A stretch of 64,000 bases of DNA from Azospirillum endophyticum. GTDB taxonomy: Bacteria; Pseudomonadota; Alphaproteobacteria; Azospirillales; Azospirillaceae. How positions within the stretch are numbered: the first letter of the stretch is position 1; the number at the start of each line of letters is the position of its first letter. Below are positions 60,489 through 64,000 of the stretch, piece after piece. Location of the stretch: the NCBI RefSeq assembly GCF_016595245.1, contig NZ_JAENHM010000057.1:62001-126000 (forward strand). Direction: 5' to 3'. Below the pieces are notes generated by a model. That model was not told the DNA's origin. It made no database searches and saw only the letters and a list, made by a program, of their open reading frames with translations. The position numbers and the translations under genes were made by a program.

Positions 60489-60944
60489 ATGCCCGACAGC
60501 CTGATGCCTGAAAACACCACCTCCGATGAGCCCATTCGCTTCGACACCAAGGTTGCGCTGGTCGTCCGCGCCGACCTGGCCGTGTGGCAGAAGCTGAACG
60601 TCGCCGCCTTCCTCGCCACCGGCATCGCCGCCGCGGCCCCCGACGCGCTGGGCGAGGCCTATGTCGACGGTGCCGGCCGCCGCTATGGCCGGATGCTGGG
60701 CCAGCCGATCATGATCTTCGCCGCCGACGGCGACCAGCTGCGCGCCGTCCGCGACGCCGCCCTGGAACGGGGGCTGACTCTGGTGCCCTATGTCGCGGCG
60801 ATGTTCGCCACCGGCCACGACGCCGCCAACCGCGCCGCCTTCCAGGCCGAGGATGCGGCTGTGCCCGATCTGGTCGGGCTGGCCCTGCGCGGGCCGAAGA
60901 AGGCGGTCGACAAGACGGTGAAGGGGCTCGCCCTGCACGGCTGA
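60489..60944 (+). CDS. DUF2000 family protein
   Basis: This 151-residue protein of the DUF2000 family has KVALVVRADLAVWQKLNVAA near the N terminus. LGQPIMIFAADGDQLRAVRD and a positively charged end (RGPKKAVDKTVKGLALHG) follow. The fold is related to peptidyl-tRNA hydrolase-like proteins, but no activity is established. AAGGAGACACTTGCC precedes the ATG. It follows an AraC regulator and is likely its target. Confidence 0.82.
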   Translation: MPDSLMPENTTSDEPIRFDTKVALVVRADLAVWQKLNVAAFLATGIAAAAPDALGEAYVDGAGRRYGRMLGQPIMIFAADGDQLRAVRDAALERGLTLVPYVAAMFATGHDAANRAAFQAEDAAVPDLVGLALRGPKKAVDKTVKGLALHG

Positions 60945-61047
60945 GCGCACGTTCGGCAAAAGGCCGAAACACGGTCCGGTCGAGCGGTGCCGAAGCGTCC
61001 CTTTGTTGATCCGATCCAAACTCCCGGTTTTTCCTGTGCTTCACGCT

Positions 61048-62583
61048 TCAGTGGGTAGCGCCCGATGCGTCGGACTTCCGCCGGGCACGGTGCTGCAGGT
61101 AGCTGTCAGCGTCGCGCGGGTCGCGGTAGATCGGACATGTGCGGCAGGCGGCCGGGGGCTCGGCGGAGTTCACCGCCAGACGGAACGCCTGATAGGCCGG
61201 GCCGTTCCACAGCTCTTCCATGGATGTCTCCCGGAGGTTGCCCATCCGCGTCCCAGGAATGCAGCAGGCCATGACGTCACCGTTGCCCAGCACAACCGCC
61301 GAACGCCACGGTTCGGGGCAGGCCCCCCGGCCGGCACGTGCGGGAACCGCGTCGAAAGGCCCTTGGATTTCCAGCTTGATGCCAAGCTCGGCCGCCAACG
61401 CCACCGCCATCCCCCATATCTCGGCGTAGCGGGCCTGGTCGAACCATAGGGACTCGGCCTCCATATCCGCGGTGTAGGCCTCCAGATGGCGGCATTGGAC
61501 CACATCGAAACCAAGCCCGGCGGCCAGCCGGATGAAGGACAGCAGTTCGTCCAGATTGCTGCGCATCAGCGTGAAGCCGAGGAGCAGTGCCGGCTGCCGG
61601 CGTGATCCGCGCGCGTCGGAGAGCCGGCGAAGATTGATCAGAACCTCGTCGAGCGGCGGCGCTCCGCGCCGGATGCGGCGGTAGGTGACGTCGGTTGCGG
61701 CGTCCAGCGATACGTTGAGAGACTGCAGCCTGGAAGCAAGCAGCCGCTCGCATGCGTCCTGCGACAGGTGTATGCCATTGGTGTTGACGTGGAACGGCAC
61801 ATTCAGGCCGATGATGAAGTCCAATTCGCCGCCGAACCGGTGGTCGGCCCAAAGGATGTCGCCGCTATAGTCGGTGTCCACCGCGCGTAGCCAGCCGCGG
61901 CGGCTCCATTCACGGATGGAGTCGCGCAGCTTGTCGTCCAAACGGGCGACCGAGGCGCGCGTTTCCCGAGAAATGCAATGGACGCAGTTCAAATTGCACT
62001 GTGTCACCGGGCTGAGCAGCAGACCGGGCGGAACCGGCCCGTCGGCTGACGGCGGCGAATGACCGAGTTCCGCCATCAGTCCGTACCCGCCCTGGTGCTC
62101 GCCATTGACGAAGCAGGCCACATGTCCAGCCAAGCGGCGCGCGCCGCTGTGCAGCCAGACCGTCAGCGCGTTGCCCATCGCCGCGTCGGGGGATTCCAGC
62201 ACCAGCGCGAAGCTTCGCCCAGCGGCCTGCGGAATGGTGATCAGCCGGAAATCTTGAAAGGCGTTGTCAATGATCAGCGTGCCATCGAGATCCATCCGGC
62301 CCACGAGCCATGCGGCGGGCAGGTCGCCCATCGCCACCTCGGTCTCCCCGCCCGGAGGCAACGCATAGAGAGATAGGATCAATCGGCAATCGCGGACACC
62401 GGCATAAGTGGCCAGCAGCGGCGATATCGACGAGAGATGGTCGGCAGCGGGACGGAAGACCTGGACGACCTTGCGCCCACCAACGATTTCCCCGGCTGGA
62501 CGCTGTTCCGGCAGGGTAGCCGCAGGTTCCAGAAACAGGCGACTGCGGCGGACCGCGGAAAGGATGTTGCCGATGACCCCCAT
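61048..62583 (-). CDS. Orphan radical-SAM/SPASM protein
   Basis: This 511-residue enzyme binds a 4Fe-4S cluster through CNLNCVHC (residues ~195-202, Cys-x3-Cys-x2-Cys). The radical-SAM barrel includes HVNTNGIHLSQDACERLLA and SLDAATDVTYRRIRR. The C-terminal SPASM-like region has CPEPWRSAVVLGNGDVMACC, then ACRTCPIYRDP, for an auxiliary cluster. The first 180 residues form an unrecognised domain. SPASM enzymes usually modify peptides or mature other enzymes; I found no precursor peptide nearby, so the substrate is unknown. GGAGG lies ten bases before the ATG; a GTG two codons earlier is possible. Confidence 0.85.
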   Translation of the reverse strand: MGVIGNILSAVRRSRLFLEPAATLPEQRPAGEIVGGRKVVQVFRPAADHLSSISPLLATYAGVRDCRLILSLYALPPGGETEVAMGDLPAAWLVGRMDLDGTLIIDNAFQDFRLITIPQAAGRSFALVLESPDAAMGNALTVWLHSGARRLAGHVACFVNGEHQGGYGLMAELGHSPPSADGPVPPGLLLSPVTQCNLNCVHCISRETRASVARLDDKLRDSIREWSRRGWLRAVDTDYSGDILWADHRFGGELDFIIGLNVPFHVNTNGIHLSQDACERLLASRLQSLNVSLDAATDVTYRRIRRGAPPLDEVLINLRRLSDARGSRRQPALLLGFTLMRSNLDELLSFIRLAAGLGFDVVQCRHLEAYTADMEAESLWFDQARYAEIWGMAVALAAELGIKLEIQGPFDAVPARAGRGACPEPWRSAVVLGNGDVMACCIPGTRMGNLRETSMEELWNGPAYQAFRLAVNSAEPPAACRTCPIYRDPRDADSYLQHRARRKSDASGATH

Positions 62584-62688
62584 GGACACTCTACCTCCGG
62601 AAGCGAAGCCGGAAATAAGATAGCGTCATGCAGGCAGAAATGAGAAGCAGGGGGGCGGACGGGCGGCCATGCAGGCAACCTCCGCCCG

Positions 62689-63885
62689 TCAAAGTTCCTG
62701 CGGCATGGTGATCGTCACCGTCGTGCCGGTCCCCGGCGCGCTGTCGAAGGCGATGCGGCCGCCGAGCGGGCCGGTCACCGTGTTGAACACCACCGCCAGC
62801 CCCAGCCCCTTGTGCCCGCGGCCGCGGGCGGTGGTGAAGAAGGCGTCGGTCAGGGTCGGCAGGTTCCTGGCCGGGATGCCGACGCCGCGGTCGCGGACGG
62901 TCAGGCTCCAGGCCGGCACCGCGTCGAGCGTCGCCGGTTCCACCGTGACCTCCACCATGCCGGGACCGCCGCCATAGCCATGGGCGGCGGCATTGGCGAA
63001 CAGATGGTGCAGCACCCGCTCCAGATGCGGGGCATAGCCGATCCAGGGACAGGCGGCCCCCGGCGCGACCCCGATGGTCAGCGGCAGGTCCGGATGCTGG
63101 ACGGCGAACAGGCCCGCCGCCTCCTCCGCCATCTGGCGCAGATCCAGCGCCTCCAACGGCTCGGCGTTCTGGCAGGCGGCGATGGCCGAGAAGGCTTCCA
63201 CCAGTTCCACCGCGCGGGCGAGGTTGGCGCCGAGCAGGGCGGCCGGTTCCCGCAGATCCTCGGTGGCGAGCGGGCCGTTGCCGGCCCGGGCCAGATCCTG
63301 CAGGTGGCTGGCGGCGGTGACGCAGACGCCGAGCGGCGTGTTCAGCTCATGGGCCAGCCCGGTCACCGCCTGGGTGATGGCGCGCTGGCGGGCCAGCACC
63401 GATTCGGCGATGCGGGTGCGCCGCTCCAGATCCTCGCGCACCACCCGTTCCGACACCTCGCGGATCATGTGGCTGAGCTTGCGCAGCAGCTTCGCCAGCA
63501 GATCGGGCGACGGGGAGATCAGCGCCAGGAACAGGTCGCGTTCCAGCTCGAACACCGTCACCGCCGTGGCGGCGACCACCGAGGCCGACCGGGCGCCGCC
63601 GTCGATCAGCGCCATCTCGCCGAAACAATCGCCAGCGCGGCGGAATCCGACCTCCACCTGGCTGCCGAAGGGGTCGTCGCGCAGCACCCGTACCGTGCCG
63701 GCCAGCAGGACGTAGAGCGAGCCGGCGCTGTCGCCCTCGCGCATCAGCACCGTGCCGGCCGGGGCGTCGAACACCCGCCCCCGCAAGGCCACGGCCGCGC
63801 GCTCCTCCGGCGTGAAGGCCTCGAACAGGACGATGCCGTCGAGGATCCCGCCGGGCGAGGTGGTGCCGGTGGCTGCGCTGGTCAT
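62689..63885 (-). CDS. Soluble histidine kinase with cyclic-nucleotide-binding domain
   Basis: The first 140 residues form a CRP-like cNMP-binding domain (GTVLMREGDSAGSLYVLLAG, GDCFGEMALIDGGARSASVV). A helix follows, then the kinase core. The H-box is GLAHELNTPLGV, with the phosphorylated His. The N-box is HHLFANAAAHGYGG, and the ATP-lid motifs are VRDRGVGIPARN and GHKGLGLAVVFNTVTGPLGG. The 398-residue protein has no membrane segment. No response regulator is adjacent, though one could lie beyond the window edge. The start MTSAATGTTS was chosen over a longer frame; its ribosome-binding site is weak. Confidence 0.9.
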   Translation of the reverse strand: MTSAATGTTSPGGILDGIVLFEAFTPEERAAVALRGRVFDAPAGTVLMREGDSAGSLYVLLAGTVRVLRDDPFGSQVEVGFRRAGDCFGEMALIDGGARSASVVAATAVTVFELERDLFLALISPSPDLLAKLLRKLSHMIREVSERVVREDLERRTRIAESVLARQRAITQAVTGLAHELNTPLGVCVTAASHLQDLARAGNGPLATEDLREPAALLGANLARAVELVEAFSAIAACQNAEPLEALDLRQMAEEAAGLFAVQHPDLPLTIGVAPGAACPWIGYAPHLERVLHHLFANAAAHGYGGGPGMVEVTVEPATLDAVPAWSLTVRDRGVGIPARNLPTLTDAFFTTARGRGHKGLGLAVVFNTVTGPLGGRIAFDSAPGTGTTVTITMPQEL

Positions 63886-64000
63886 GACCGAAGGGTGCTC
63901 CGACTGGGCTTTGTCCCGGCAGCATAGACAAAGCAACCGGGGTGCAGCGACACGTTAACCGATGCCTTCGCGAATCGGAAACCCGCATTCGCGCGACAGG

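Noticed and set aside
62658..62690. GACGGGCGG/CCGCCCGTC hairpin as terminator of the histidine kinase gene
   Set aside because: The stem overlaps the stop codon, the loop is 15 bases, and no T-run follows on the minus strand.

Overview
The window is GC-rich alphaproteobacterial chromosomal DNA, most likely from Azospirillum or a close Rhodospirillales relative. The best clues are gltD placed directly before gltB with subunits of 482 and 1520 residues, a complete pair of molybdenum-storage-protein genes, a two-Mop-domain ModE, and the usual alphaproteobacterial run kdsD-lptC-lptA-lptB-rpoN-hpf-ptsN. No species can be named from the sequence alone.

Layout. 1-1064 is the 3' end of gyrB with its terminator. 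1.3-11.2 kb is accessory DNA: two paralogous HD-domain proteins, a GlxA-type regulator, a DUF1326/DUF2182 pair, a carbonic-anhydrase-like protein, MarR, SDR and NmrA-type genes, an AraC regulator in AT-richer DNA, and decayed fragments (a frameshifted GST tail and a broken copy of an AraC 5' end). 11.3-14.4 kb holds a chemoreceptor and a divergent SDR/HxlR pair.

14.5-28.3 kb is the most interesting part, a candidate molybdenum-homeostasis island. It holds a binding protein, a diheme cytochrome, a fused double ABC ATPase, a TonB-dependent receptor, a NifQ-like protein, a DUF2325/ModA-like/DUF2478 operon, modE, and mosB-mosA. Four of its promoter regions carry one 24-bp pseudo-palindrome of the same architecture (six-base arms, CGCTGT/ATAGCC-like, 12 bases apart). 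modE and mosB carry closely related palindromes with a 13-base spacing. I read these as ModE-type boxes, which would join outer-membrane uptake, periplasmic capture, intracellular storage and cofactor delivery in one regulon. No modB/modC permease or ATPase is in the window. The same island contains a lysR/formate-dehydrogenase deletion scar.

28.4-46.5 kb is mainly housekeeping: ptsP, a nitronate-monooxygenase-like enzyme, lysC, ubiG, a PIN toxin module, a Uma2 nuclease, ptsN, hpf, rpoN, the Lpt/KdsD envelope genes, an RNase D-like exonuclease, tRNA-Leu(CAG), an NDUFA9-like protein, an MFS carrier and uppP. 46.9-53.1 kb encodes NADPH glutamate synthase, with a large palindromic element between its two genes. 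53.2-64 kb holds a hydrolase, an acetyltransferase, a GST, a diguanylate cyclase, an M17 peptidase, a lone fliG, an AraC/DUF2000 pair, an orphan radical-SAM/SPASM protein and a cyclic-nucleotide-domain histidine kinase. I saw no CRISPR array, no intact insertion sequence and no phage genes.
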